Shown here piece after piece: positions 52,135 through 60,778 of a DNA stretch of 64,000 nucleotides. The stretch's first letter is position 1. Every line of letters begins with the position of its first letter. A model generated the notes under the pieces. That model ran no database searches and had not been told where the DNA came from. It saw only the letters and a program-made list of their open reading frames with translations. The stretch covers positions 62,001 to 126,000 of the forward strand of contig NZ_NFLL01000004.1 of NCBI RefSeq assembly GCF_002160895.1, written 5' to 3'. A program made the translations under genes and the position numbers. The stretch comes from Faecalibacterium sp. An122 (GTDB taxonomy: Bacteria; Bacillota; Clostridia; Oscillospirales; Ruminococcaceae).

Positions 52135-53922
52135 ATGAAAACAGAGCCAAAACATAAACGACGTATATGGATCCCGCTGCTGATTCTGGCGGCGGTGATT
52201 TTGCTGATTGCCGCCCTGGTGCCGGTGGTGGTACCGGCGGTGGGCAAGTGGTTCACCGACCAGGAGGGCGAAGTCCGGGACGGCTGGGCCGTGGACGTGG
52301 GCGATCTGGTGGGCGTGGACGAGGCCGAACAAATCGAAATCCGCACCGCCCCCGTGGAGTCCAGCATCACCGTGATGCAGCTGGTGCCGGTGGAGGTGGA
52401 AGAGGAAGGCTTTACATACTACGACACCGACGTCCAGCAGCGCATCCGCCGGATGGTGGACCGGGGACAGCAGATGTCGGTCAACGGCCACACCTGGACC
52501 GCCGAAACCCCCATGGCCTTTTTGAACCCCTTCGGCACCGGTTCCAACGGGCTGTATCTGTATTTTGAGACCGACCTTCCCACCCGGGTGGAATACACCA
52601 TCCATGTGGACGACGAGCGAATCCCCGATTTCACCGCCACCGCCGCCGACAGCTCGGGGGAGGAATATTCCACCGTCCATAAATTCCAGATGATCGGCCT
52701 GGTGCCCGGAGAGACCAACGAGGTCACCATGACCATCCGGGGCAAGTGGGGGAACGTCCGCCAGCGGGTGCGGTTTACCATCGAGATGCCCGAACCCTAT
52801 TCCGGCTACGACACCCTGCTGAAGGTCACCGACGGCACCAGCACCGCCGCCCAGGACGAGGGCCTGTTCACCATGATGCGCACCAACGGCTATCTGGGCT
52901 ATGGCTTCCTGTACGACAACAGCGGCGTCATGCGCTATGAGATGGAGCTGGAAGGCTTCGGAATGGACCGCATCCTCACCTATGGGGATGAGATCGTCAC
53001 CTGTGTTTCGGCCAACAAGCTGGCCCGGATCAACGGTCTGGGCGAGGTAACCCAGGTGTATCCCCTGGGGGACTATGAGCTTCACCACGACATCAACTAC
53101 GGGCAGGACCACACGGTGGTGGCCCTGGCCGAAAAGACCGACGCGGTGGACGTGGAGGACATCGTCCTGGAGATCAACCTGGACACCGGCGAGGTCACCG
53201 AACTGCTGGACTTCAAGGACCTGATGGGCTCCTACCACGAGGAGACCCGGCCCATCAAGGGCACCGACCCCTTCTTCTGGCAGGTGGGAGAGCAGGACTG
53301 GATTCACCTGAACACCATCCAGTACCTGCCCGACAGCGACAGCCTGGTGGTCTCCTCCCGGGAGACGTCCACCGTCATCTGCGTAAAGGATGTCCACACC
53401 ACCCCCGCCATCGACTGGATGTGCGGCGACCCCGATTTCTGGGAGGGCACCGAATACGCCCAGTACTGCCTGGAGCCGGCGAATGACTTCACCTGGCAGT
53501 ACGGCCAGCACAGCGTGGAATATGCCGAGGGCGAGGAGCCGGGCATCTGCTACCTGCGGATGTACAACAACAACTATTGGGCCCTGTCCTCCCGGGACGA
53601 CTACACCCCCGACCTGGACAAAGGGGTGAACACCGAGCTCTACGGCGGCGACGGGGACAACAGCTATACCTACGTCTACCGCATCGACACCAACGCCGGT
53701 ACGGTGGAACTGGTGGAGTCCTTCCCGGTGCCCTATTCCAGCATCGTGTCCAACTCCACCCTGAATACGGATACCGGCCACTGGACCGTCAACAGCGGCG
53801 TGGCCATGGTGTTCGGCGAGTACGACGCCGACGGCGTCCTGATCCGCCAGTACAGCTACGACTGCACCATGCAGGGCTACCGCACCTTCAAATACGATTA
53901 CAAGGGCTTCTGGTTCCAGTAA
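52135..53922 (+). CDS. Arylsulfate sulfotransferase (ASST family), membrane anchored
   Basis: 595 residues. A basic start and one membrane helix (about 12-31) anchor the enzyme outside the cell. An N-terminal beta-sandwich (about 70-220) and a six-bladed propeller domain follow. The catalytic His391 is visible in DWIHLNTIQYLPDSD, with the following SLVVSSRETS strand that is conserved in PF05935. The family transfers sulfate between phenolic compounds without PAPS. The dsbL/dsbI genes that accompany assT in proteobacteria are absent. In a gut organism it could act on sulfated phenols or drugs; this role is inference. Confidence 0.88.
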   Translation: MKTEPKHKRRIWIPLLILAAVILLIAALVPVVVPAVGKWFTDQEGEVRDGWAVDVGDLVGVDEAEQIEIRTAPVESSITVMQLVPVEVEEEGFTYYDTDVQQRIRRMVDRGQQMSVNGHTWTAETPMAFLNPFGTGSNGLYLYFETDLPTRVEYTIHVDDERIPDFTATAADSSGEEYSTVHKFQMIGLVPGETNEVTMTIRGKWGNVRQRVRFTIEMPEPYSGYDTLLKVTDGTSTAAQDEGLFTMMRTNGYLGYGFLYDNSGVMRYEMELEGFGMDRILTYGDEIVTCVSANKLARINGLGEVTQVYPLGDYELHHDINYGQDHTVVALAEKTDAVDVEDIVLEINLDTGEVTELLDFKDLMGSYHEETRPIKGTDPFFWQVGEQDWIHLNTIQYLPDSDSLVVSSRETSTVICVKDVHTTPAIDWMCGDPDFWEGTEYAQYCLEPANDFTWQYGQHSVEYAEGEEPGICYLRMYNNNYWALSSRDDYTPDLDKGVNTELYGGDGDNSYTYVYRIDTNAGTVELVESFPVPYSSIVSNSTLNTDTGHWTVNSGVAMVFGEYDADGVLIRQYSYDCTMQGYRTFKYDYKGFWFQ

Positions 53923-53930
53923 CTAAAGCA

Positions 53931-53966
53931 AAAACCCCGGCCTGGGCGTTCCAGGCCGGGGTTTTT
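53931..53966. terminator. Bidirectional terminator
   Basis: 11-bp stem CCCCGGCCTGG / CCAGGCCGGGG with a 5-nt loop, A-run before and T-run after. It lies between convergent genes. Confidence 0.9.
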
Positions 53967-53985
53967 CTGTGGAGGGAAAGAGGAA

Positions 53986-54411
53986 TTACTCGGCGTGGCA
54001 GCCGCCGTTGCCGGCGCAGCCGTGCTTTTCCTCGCTGCCGCAGGCGTGCTCGCCGCAGCTGTGGCCCTGCTCATGGCCGTGATGGTCGCAGTGGACGTCG
54101 GGATTGTAGCTGAGGGTGCCGTCCAGCAGAGCCTGGACCGCAGCGTCCGCCTGGCCCGACACGCCGCCGTACAGGCGGATGCCGGCCGAGGCCAGGGCGG
54201 CCTGTGCGCCGCCGCCGATGCCGCCGCAGATCAGGGTGTCAGTCTGCAGCTGGCTCAGCAGACCCGCCAGAGCGCCGTGGCCCTGGCCGTTGGTGCTGAC
54301 CACCTGACTGCGCACCACCTGGCCGTTTTCCACATCGTAGACCTTGAACTGGGCGGTGTGGCCGAAATGGGGGAAAACAAAACCATCCTGATAGGTAACT
54401 GCAATTCTCAT
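53986..54411 (-). CDS. NifX/NifB-type iron-molybdenum cofactor-binding domain protein
   Basis: 141 residues from the ATG at 54411 after AAAGGAAA. The first 105 residues follow the dinitrogenase FeMo-cofactor biosynthesis fold (MRIAVTYQDGFVFPHFGHTAQF, TDTLICGGIGGGAQAALASAGI). The last 35 residues are extremely rich in His and Cys (13 His, Cys pairs), a likely metal-binding tail. Non-diazotrophic anaerobes carry such proteins; known relatives bind Fe-S or Mo clusters. No nitrogenase genes are near, so the metal and role are unknown. Confidence 0.85.
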   Translation of the reverse strand: MRIAVTYQDGFVFPHFGHTAQFKVYDVENGQVVRSQVVSTNGQGHGALAGLLSQLQTDTLICGGIGGGAQAALASAGIRLYGGVSGQADAAVQALLDGTLSYNPDVHCDHHGHEQGHSCGEHACGSEEKHGCAGNGGCHAE

Positions 54412-54570
54412 AGTCGTTTCCTTTCTGTTGTGAAAAGCCGGCGCCTCCCGACGGCCGGCGGGAAGATGTGGTTCCCTGCTATTGTAGCACGGTTTGCCGC
54501 CGGATGCCAGTGCCTGGGTCTCATTCGTCGGAACAAAAGCCAAAAGGCGGCGAAAAAGGGGCCCGGCCCG

Positions 54571-54603
54571 GCGCTTGACAAGCGCGGCGGAATTGTGTAT
54601 TTT
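54571..54603 (+). promoter_or_regulatory. Promoter of the LytTR two-component operon with palindrome
   Basis: -35 TTGACA (54575-54580), 17-bp spacer, -10 TATTTT (54598-54603). The -35 lies inside the perfect palindrome GCGCTTG-A-CAAGCGC (54571-54585), a probable operator. Confidence 0.65.
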
Positions 54604-54681
54604 TATTGAAAAAATACCGTGATGCCGGCGCCGGATCAGGCCGGAAGTGACTGCAAAAAACAGGGGATTGGCGGAGGAATG

Positions 54682-55404
54682 ATGAATATATTGATATGCG
54701 ACGATGAACCCGCCTTTGGGGAGCGGATTCAAAAAGCGGTGACCTCTTTTTTTGGAACAAAAGGGGTGGAAGTCCAGACCCGGGTCTGCACCCGTGCGGA
54801 GGAGGCAGAGGCCCTGCCGGATCTGGAACAATATCAGCTGGCGTTCCTGGATGTGGATTTGATCACCGCCAGCGGCATCCAGCTGGGCCGTACCCTCAAA
54901 CAGAAAAATCACGACATCATGCTGGTGTATATCTCGGCCTATCTGGAATTTGCCACCCAGGGATATACCGTCAGCGCCTTCCGGTATCTTTTGAAGGAGT
55001 CGCTGCGCCAGACCCTGCCGGTCTGCCTGGAGGAAGTTTATACCGAATTGTTTATCAGCCAGAAGGCCCTGGTGGTGGAGGTCAACCGGGAAGTGGTGCG
55101 GATTCCCTATGACCGGATTTATTCCCTGGAAAGCGAAGGCCGCCGGGTGATGGTCTTTGGAGAGACGCCCCATAAACCGCTGTGCATTTATTACGGAAAA
55201 CTGTCCGAGCTGCCGGAGGAACTGTACCGCAGCGGATTCCTGCGGGTGGGCCGGAGCGCCGTGGTGAATATGCGGTATATTCACAAGATTCTGGGCTATA
55301 AAGTCCAGATGGAAAATCAGGTGGAGCTGAGCGTCAGCCGGGCCGGATACGGCGCGATCCGGGGCACCTATCTGGAGTGGAAAGGGCGATTTGGCAATGG
55401 ATAA
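54682..55404 (+). CDS. LytTR-type response regulator (AgrA/ComE-like)
   Basis: 240 residues from the ATG at 54682; an adjacent ATG at 54679 is too close to the GGAGG box. The receiver domain has acidic DDE near residue 7 and phospho-acceptor Asp57 in FLDVDL. The LytTR DNA-binding domain is the last 110 residues (IPYDRIYSLESEGRRVMVF...FLRVGRSAVVNMRYIHKI). Such regulators pair with GHKL kinases; the kinase gene overlaps this one by 8 bp. The target may be its own operon, including the ferredoxin gene. Confidence 0.9.
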   Translation: MNILICDDEPAFGERIQKAVTSFFGTKGVEVQTRVCTRAEEAEALPDLEQYQLAFLDVDLITASGIQLGRTLKQKNHDIMLVYISAYLEFATQGYTVSAFRYLLKESLRQTLPVCLEEVYTELFISQKALVVEVNREVVRIPYDRIYSLESEGRRVMVFGETPHKPLCIYYGKLSELPEELYRSGFLRVGRSAVVNMRYIHKILGYKVQMENQVELSVSRAGYGAIRGTYLEWKGRFGNG

Positions 55405-56719
55405 ACAATGGCTGATGTATCTGCCCTGCGCGGGGGAATTCCTGGCGGTGCTCCAGATTGAGGCGGCCATGCTGGGCCGCGGCAGATTGTCCTGCCGGCG
55501 GGCCGCCGCTCTGGCCATGGGTCTGTGGATGATCTCCCAGGTTCTGTGGGGGGATTATGTCCCATACTCCCCCTGGTCGCTGACCTTCAACGGGCTGCGG
55601 TTTGCGGCCGCGTCCCTGCTGTTCGGCGGGAAACTGCTGGAAAAGTTCTTTTCGGTGGTGGTCTGCGGGGTGACGGTGCTGGGCTATGAAAACGTCATGA
55701 CCTCGCTGGCGGCCACATTCTGGGGCGTCCGGCTGGCGGACGTGTGGCCCATGCCCTTTTCCATCCTGGCCTATGACGTGGTGCTGAACCTGCTGGTCTG
55801 GCTTGCCGTCCGCGGGATGAAAAAGTTTGTGGTATACGTTGAGCCCCGCCAGCGGCTGGTGGCCGACATTTATCTCTGCGTGGCCGCCGCCATGAATGTG
55901 CTGCTGGCGGCCTTTGACCAGGTTTCGGATCAATACAGCTTTATGCTGCTGCTCTGCGTGGGGCTGCTGCTGTCGGTGGCGGTGTATTTTGTGCTGCTGA
56001 CCATGTTCAGCGGCCAGACCCTGCGGGCCAGCCGGGCCCAGAGCCGGATGGAAATGGAACAGGAGCGGGCCGACGCCCTGATGGAATCCTACCAGACCCA
56101 GCGGCGGCTGACCCATGAGTTCACCAACCACCTGGATGCGATCCACTTTTATCTGGAACAGCAGGACATGGAGGGGGCCCGGGCCTACCTGGCCAGCGTC
56201 TCCCAGAAGATTTCGGCGGGGACCGCGGTGGTCGACACCCACAACCCCCTGATGGACGCCCTCCTGAGCAAGGAATACCATCAGGCCGCCGAAAAAGGGG
56301 TGATGCTCCACTTTGACCTGTGCGATCTGCGCAGCTTTCCGCTGCGGAACGCCGACCTGGTGACGGTGATGTGCAACCTGCTGGACAATGCCATCGAGGC
56401 GGCGGTGCGGGCCGACCCGCCCCAGATCACCCTCCGCATCCGCCGCACCGGAGAGGAATATATTGTGTCGGTGCGCAACCGGGTGGAACAGGATCTGGAT
56501 TGGCCCGGCGGCACCCTGCCGCCCACCACCAAGACCGGGCCCGGCCATGGCATGGGCCTGGTGAACGTCTGCAGCGTGCTGGACCGCTGGGGCGGCGAGT
56601 ATACCATCAGCTGCAGGGATCGGTGGTTCTGCTTTACCTTCACCCTGCCGGCCCCCGGCCCGGCAGAAGGGGAGGAGATCCGCCCGGCGGAGGCGGCAAA
56701 AGGAGGACAGCAAGGATGA
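55397..56719 (+). CDS. GHKL sensor histidine kinase (AgrC/NatK-type)
   Basis: 440 residues from the ATG at 55397, overlapping the regulator gene. Five to six membrane helices fill residues 10-215. The H-box is LTHEFTNHLDAI with phospho-acceptor His240, followed by the ATP-binding domain with NLLDNAIEAA and GHGMGLVNV. Kinases of this type often read peptide or membrane signals. No peptide precursor gene is seen nearby. Its stop overlaps the ferredoxin gene start (ATGA). Confidence 0.9.
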   Translation: MDKQWLMYLPCAGEFLAVLQIEAAMLGRGRLSCRRAAALAMGLWMISQVLWGDYVPYSPWSLTFNGLRFAAASLLFGGKLLEKFFSVVVCGVTVLGYENVMTSLAATFWGVRLADVWPMPFSILAYDVVLNLLVWLAVRGMKKFVVYVEPRQRLVADIYLCVAAAMNVLLAAFDQVSDQYSFMLLLCVGLLLSVAVYFVLLTMFSGQTLRASRAQSRMEMEQERADALMESYQTQRRLTHEFTNHLDAIHFYLEQQDMEGARAYLASVSQKISAGTAVVDTHNPLMDALLSKEYHQAAEKGVMLHFDLCDLRSFPLRNADLVTVMCNLLDNAIEAAVRADPPQITLRIRRTGEEYIVSVRNRVEQDLDWPGGTLPPTTKTGPGHGMGLVNVCSVLDRWGGEYTISCRDRWFCFTFTLPAPGPAEGEEIRPAEAAKGGQQG

Positions 56720-57447
56720 TTTTTTATTTTTCCGGCACCGGAAATTCCCGGTGGGCTGCGCAGCAGCTGGCGTCCTATACCGGGGACACGGTCTGTGACC
56801 TGGCCCGGATGGACAATCTGCCCGACCTGCAGGGGGAGAGCCGGATCGGCCTGGTGTTCCCGGTGTATGCCTGGGGCCCGCCCCAGATGGTGATGGAGTT
56901 TGCCCAAAACCTGCCCCGGACGGGGGCCTTCACCTTTGGCGTGGGGACCTGCGGCTCGGAGGCCGGCCTGGCCCTGAAAAAGCTGGCGGCGGTCTACCCG
57001 CTGGACAGCAGCTACAGCCTGGTGATGCCCAACAACTATATTCTGGCCGAGGACGTGGAGAGCGACGGCGCCGTCCGGCGGAAACTGGCGGACGCCTCCT
57101 GGCAGATGGAGCGGATGGCCAAGGAGATTTTGGCCGGTCAGAAGGTCTATCGTGTCAAAGAGGGGCCCATGGCCTGGATTAAGTCGGGGGTGGTGAACGC
57201 CGGATTCAACCGGTTCGCCCGGGACACCAAGCCCTTCCACGCCGATGACCGGTGCAACGGCTGCGGCCTGTGCGCCTGGAACTGCCCGGCACACGCCATC
57301 ACCGTCACCGACGGCCGGCCCCCGGTCTGGACCGGGAATTGCTGCCAGTGCCTGCGGTGCCTCCATGAGTGCCCCCAGCAGGCCATCCAGTACGGCAGCA
57401 AGACCCAAAACCGGGGCCGGTACACCATCTACAAGTATCTGGGCTGA
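56716..57447 (+). CDS. EFR1-type ferrodoxin (flavodoxin fold + two 4Fe-4S clusters)
   Basis: 243 residues. An N-terminal flavodoxin-like fold carries the FMN phosphate loop FSGTGNSRWAAQ, and a C-terminal domain has two 4Fe-4S cysteine sets, CNGCGLCAWNCP and CCQCLRCLHECP. The domain order is that of the EFR1 family of electron-transfer proteins. It is translationally coupled to the two-component genes, which is unusual and suggests a redox signal or output. The role is unproven. Confidence 0.9.
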   Translation: MIFYFSGTGNSRWAAQQLASYTGDTVCDLARMDNLPDLQGESRIGLVFPVYAWGPPQMVMEFAQNLPRTGAFTFGVGTCGSEAGLALKKLAAVYPLDSSYSLVMPNNYILAEDVESDGAVRRKLADASWQMERMAKEILAGQKVYRVKEGPMAWIKSGVVNAGFNRFARDTKPFHADDRCNGCGLCAWNCPAHAITVTDGRPPVWTGNCCQCLRCLHECPQQAIQYGSKTQNRGRYTIYKYLG

Positions 57448-57620
57448 CCGGAAATCCACCAGAACGCCTGTCTTTGTGAAAAACAGGCCGCGGTTTGGCC
57501 CCGCAGGGGTCCCGGCGGGGAACACCGCTGCACCTCCCGGCTTTTTCAACCCGGATCCGCCGTAGGGTGGAATGCTGCCGGGAGGCGAACGCGCCTCCCG
57601 CAAACAAATGACGCAAAAAG

Positions 57621-57656
57621 CGGGCTGAGAACTTTGTTTCTCAGCCCGTCTTTTTT
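57621..57656. terminator. Terminator between ferredoxin and sigma fragment genes
   Basis: 11-bp stem CGGGCTGAGAA / TTCTCAGCCCG with a 6-nt loop and TCTTTTTT. It is oriented for the ferredoxin gene. Confidence 0.9.
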
Positions 57657-57686
57657 GTGGAGCGGGGAAAAGGCCGGCCGCGCCTT

Positions 57687-58028
57687 TTACCGCTCCCACT
57701 GCGCCCGGATTTCTTCCAGGGCGTGGGTTTCCAGGCGGGAGACATAGCTCCGGCTGATGCCCAGCAGCTGGGCGGTCTCGGACTGGGTCAGGGGCGGCTG
57801 GCCGCCCAGGCCGTAGCGCAGCAGCACCAGCTGGCGCTCCCGGGCGGGCAGCGCCTCGATGAGGCCCCGCAGGCGGGATGCGTCGTCTTTCTTTTCACAG
57901 GTTTCTTCCATGCAGGCGGTGTCCTGCAGCAGGTCGGAGAGGGTCAGGGCCGAGTCGTCTTTGCCGGTGTCGAGGGATTCCTGCAGAGAGAACGTCGGCC
58001 CGACCTTTTTTTCGCGCCGGAACTGCAT
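57687..58028 (-). CDS. sigK: C-terminal half of a sigma-K-like factor (interrupted sigK)
   Basis: 113 codons from the ATG at 58028, encoding sigma region 3 remnants and region 4 (QLVLLRYGLGG, TQSETAQLLGISRSYVSRLE). The frame stays open upstream through RIANEIR-MQFRREKK, which lines up with the conserved ENEIxMxxR segment of sigma-K proteins. There is no ribosome site before the ATG and the N-terminal half (regions 1-2) is missing. The next sequence upstream is a serine recombinase gene. This is the picture of the SpoIIIC half of a sigK gene split by a skin element. No N-terminal half was found in the window. It could also be a decayed remnant. Confidence 0.8.
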   Translation of the reverse strand: MQFRREKKVGPTFSLQESLDTGKDDSALTLSDLLQDTACMEETCEKKDDASRLRGLIEALPARERQLVLLRYGLGGQPPLTQSETAQLLGISRSYVSRLETHALEEIRAQWER

Positions 58029-58046
58029 CCGGATTTCATTTGCTAT
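58026..58046 (-). other. Putative recombination junction (att site)
   Basis: On the minus strand ATAGCAAATGAAATCCGG (the IANEIR codons of the sigma frame) runs directly into ATG. The recombinase stop codon TGA (58036-58038) is formed inside it. This marks the point where element and sigK coding sequence meet. Confidence 0.55.
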
Positions 58047-59859
58047 CCTCTCCCCAGAGAGCCGAATCGGGCGAATCGGCCCCCAAAGCGCCGGATTCCA
58101 CCCAATGTCCCGGATGGCCGGAGGATTCGCGGGGGTTCATCGACTCGGGACCCCCGGGTTCGACGGAATTTGCCTCCGCGCCAGGGCCGGGGGTCAGCCC
58201 GTCCGGGGTCTCGTCCTCCGCGCCAAAAAACACCACATGGGCCCACGTCCCGTCCCAGACCACCTTTTGCACCAGGGTGCGGAGGGCGGCCCGCTTTTGT
58301 TCCACCGACATCCGGTCCAGGCTGTCCCGGAAAACCGCCAGCAGCTGACGCAGCAGGTCCAGTTCGGCCGGGCTGAGGGTGTTTTGCGGGGGAGCGCTTT
58401 CCAGCTCCTGAATCCGGGACTGCAGCGCGGCGTCCTGGGCGTGGAGCTCCTCCAGACGCTCTTTCAGGTGGACCGAGGCGGCGCTGCCGCCGAAATCGGC
58501 CAGAGCGTCCAGCAGGGCGGTGATTTTGCGCCGGGTGAGGACCTGCTGCTGGCGCAGGTCCTCCAGCATGGGCGGGGATTCCTCCCGGCTGCCGGTGTAT
58601 GAGCGCTTGCTCTTTTCCAGCAGGGTCAAAAATACGTCCCGGTCGCCCGCCAGCTGTTTGACCTGCTCCACCACGGCGGCGTCCAGCCGGCCGCCGCTGG
58701 CGTTGGGACAGCTGCACAGGCTCCGCTTGCTGTGCTCTTTTTGTTTGCACACATAGGCGTAGACCGGTTTGCCGTCGGCGGCCGGTCGGGACAGTTTGGG
58801 GTACATGCGGCTGCCGCACCGGCACCAGAGCAGGCCGGTGAGCAGCGCCTCATTGCTGCGGGGCTTGCGGTAGCTCTTGGCCTTGTTCCGTTCCAGAGAT
58901 TCCTGCACCCGCACCCAGACCCGGCCGGGGATCAGGCCCGGATGCTGCCCCACCGACACAATCCATTCGCTGGGGGGCAGGTAGAGGGTGGCCCGGCCCT
59001 TTTCCTGGTCGGTGCGGTTGTAGGCCAGGATGCCCCGTTCCCCGTCAAAATCCCCGGCGGGGGAACACAGGCCGGCCTGCTTGTCCACAAAATACCGGTA
59101 GGCGTCCGGGTCGGCCAGGAGATATACGGGGTTCTGCAAAATCCCCTTGATGGAAAACCGGGTGAAGTTTCGCCCGGTTTTGGTGTGGATCTGCCGGCGC
59201 AGCAGTTCCGCCTCGGTCATGGTGAGGGAATCGGTCTCGCTGTACAGCTGATAGATGGTGCGGACGATGTCCGCCTCCTGAGGGATCAATTTCAGTTTGC
59301 AGGCCCGCTTGGTCTTGCCGTCCACCGTCACCGTTTGGACCGCCTCGGAAGTGTAGCCGGTGGGGGTGGTGCCTCCCAGCCAGCGGCCGGTTTTGGCCAG
59401 CTCCTGCATATTGTCCCGGATGCGCTCGGCGATGGTCTCCCGTTCCAGCTGGCTGAACACCGACGCAATGTACATCATGGCCCGGCCCATGGGGCTGGAG
59501 GTGTCGAAGCTCTCCCGGATGGAGACAAAGTCGATCTGCAGCCGGCCCAGCTCCTGGATGAGGGCGGAAAAGTCGCTGATGCTGCGGCTGATCCGGTCCA
59601 GCCGGTAGACCACCACCGCCCGGAACTGCCTCTGCCGGGCGGCCCGCATCATTTTCTGGAAGCCGGGGCGGTTCAGGTTGCCGCCCGAGAAGCCCTCGTC
59701 CTCAAAGACCACCGCCCCGTCGGCGCAGAGGTCCCCGAAGGCAGTGCGGATATAGGCCCGGCAAAGCTCCACCTGGTTCCCGACGCTTTCCCCCTTGCCG
59801 GTGAAGCGGGATTTCCGGGAATAGATGGCGATGACGTTGGGATTTGGCTGTTTCTGCAT
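58036..59859 (-). CDS. Large serine recombinase (SpoIVCA-like)
   Basis: 607 residues from the ATG at 59859, with AAAGGAG upstream; longer in-frame starts lack one. The catalytic domain has Ser17 in IYSRKS, followed by RLDRISRS and other resolvase motifs. A recombinase domain (about 170-280), a zinc-ribbon (CRCG ... CKQ ... CSCP around 390-430) and a coiled-coil (about 440-520) come next. The last 60 residues are Gly/Pro/Ser-rich. Large serine integrases excise skin elements from sigK during sporulation in Bacillus and Clostridioides difficile. Its 3' end abuts the sigma fragment, so it is the candidate excisionase. Confidence 0.92.
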   Translation of the reverse strand: MQKQPNPNVIAIYSRKSRFTGKGESVGNQVELCRAYIRTAFGDLCADGAVVFEDEGFSGGNLNRPGFQKMMRAARQRQFRAVVVYRLDRISRSISDFSALIQELGRLQIDFVSIRESFDTSSPMGRAMMYIASVFSQLERETIAERIRDNMQELAKTGRWLGGTTPTGYTSEAVQTVTVDGKTKRACKLKLIPQEADIVRTIYQLYSETDSLTMTEAELLRRQIHTKTGRNFTRFSIKGILQNPVYLLADPDAYRYFVDKQAGLCSPAGDFDGERGILAYNRTDQEKGRATLYLPPSEWIVSVGQHPGLIPGRVWVRVQESLERNKAKSYRKPRSNEALLTGLLWCRCGSRMYPKLSRPAADGKPVYAYVCKQKEHSKRSLCSCPNASGGRLDAAVVEQVKQLAGDRDVFLTLLEKSKRSYTGSREESPPMLEDLRQQQVLTRRKITALLDALADFGGSAASVHLKERLEELHAQDAALQSRIQELESAPPQNTLSPAELDLLRQLLAVFRDSLDRMSVEQKRAALRTLVQKVVWDGTWAHVVFFGAEDETPDGLTPGPGAEANSVEPGGPESMNPRESSGHPGHWVESGALGADSPDSALWGEDSK

Positions 59860-59947
59860 GGCGGAACTCCTTTCACTGGATGTTATATGCGGGGGAGGGA
59901 CATCCCATGAAGGAGAGGACGGGGCAAGCCGGTAAAAGAAGTTTTGG

Positions 59948-60625
59948 TTATTGGGATAAGGGGGTGAATACTCGGACATCCCCCAGAAGTTTGGTTTCGG
60001 AACCGTCGATTAGGATGGCAGAACGGTCTGTGACGGTGGCGTAAACGATTTTCCTGCGTTCATTCAGGACCCGCTGAATGGCCTGATTTTGCACATCGGT
60101 TCCTTCATAGTGGACTTCCAGATAAAAATCTTTGAGAATTGGGAGTCCGCTATAGTAGGAAAATTCCGGATAGTCTGAATCCGGCGACAGATGGTATTCC
60201 TGCAGCTGAAGAACTGCGCCAGCGCTGTAGCCCATCATAATCCCCTGAAAAGAGAGCAGAGTGTTTCTCAAATCAAAGGCGTCAATCCGTTCCAGCATAC
60301 GGTCGGGCAGCCCGCCCGGGAAATAGACGATGTCAGCTTGGCGAAGGAGTTCTGCGACTTGGGATGGAGTGTCGGTATAGTAGTTGATGATCCGGATGTT
60401 GGATTCGGGAATGCCGTAATGCAGGAAGGGGGTGACCATAGCATCGTAATACATGCCGCCATCTTTTCCGTATAAAGTATTCCAGTCTTTCAGGCAATGG
60501 ACGGCGCTGTCGCGGTAGGAAAAGGCAAGGATAACCACCTTGTTTTTCGGGCGAATATAGCGGCGAAGCTCCGCTGAGAGGAAATCGGAGGAGAAATCCA
60601 GAATATCCAACAGAATATGTACCAT
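59948..60625 (-). CDS. Peptidase S51 (dipeptidase E-like)
   Basis: 225 residues with AAAGGAGG 6 bp before the ATG. The nucleophile elbow GYSAGA places catalytic Ser134; other class I glutamine-amidotransferase-like features include VYFPGGLPDRM. Dipeptidase E and cyanophycinase relatives cleave aspartyl or isopeptide bonds. It has its own promoter at 60676-60704 on the minus strand. It lies beside the recombinase gene and could be cargo or an ordinary host gene. Confidence 0.85.
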   Translation of the reverse strand: MVHILLDILDFSSDFLSAELRRYIRPKNKVVILAFSYRDSAVHCLKDWNTLYGKDGGMYYDAMVTPFLHYGIPESNIRIINYYTDTPSQVAELLRQADIVYFPGGLPDRMLERIDAFDLRNTLLSFQGIMMGYSAGAVLQLQEYHLSPDSDYPEFSYYSGLPILKDFYLEVHYEGTDVQNQAIQRVLNERRKIVYATVTDRSAILIDGSETKLLGDVRVFTPLSQ

Positions 60626-60675
60626 GAGCGCCTCCTTTGGCGATATTGAATGCTCTGTGAAAAACAGTTGATTTT

Positions 60676-60704
60676 ACTATAGCACAGATAGTGTCTGCAA
60701 ACAA
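60676..60704 (-). promoter_or_regulatory. Promoter of the S51 peptidase gene
   Basis: Minus strand: -35 TTGTTT (60699-60704), 17-bp spacer, -10 TATAGT (60676-60681). Confidence 0.6.
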
Positions 60705-60778
60705 TCTGCTTCCCAGTCATACCAGACAGGCCGTGCACAATAGGATAGAACCAGGCGAACAGGCGGGAGGCGGTGGGG

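Noticed and set aside
53986-54411. Evidence for nitrogen fixation
   Set aside because: NifX-like domains are common in non-fixing anaerobes, and no nif structural gene is present.
58036-59859. Recombinase as the integrase of the phage block at 18.8-28.4 kb
   Set aside because: The two are 30 kb apart with many host operons between, and the recombinase abuts a sigma-K fragment that explains its presence.
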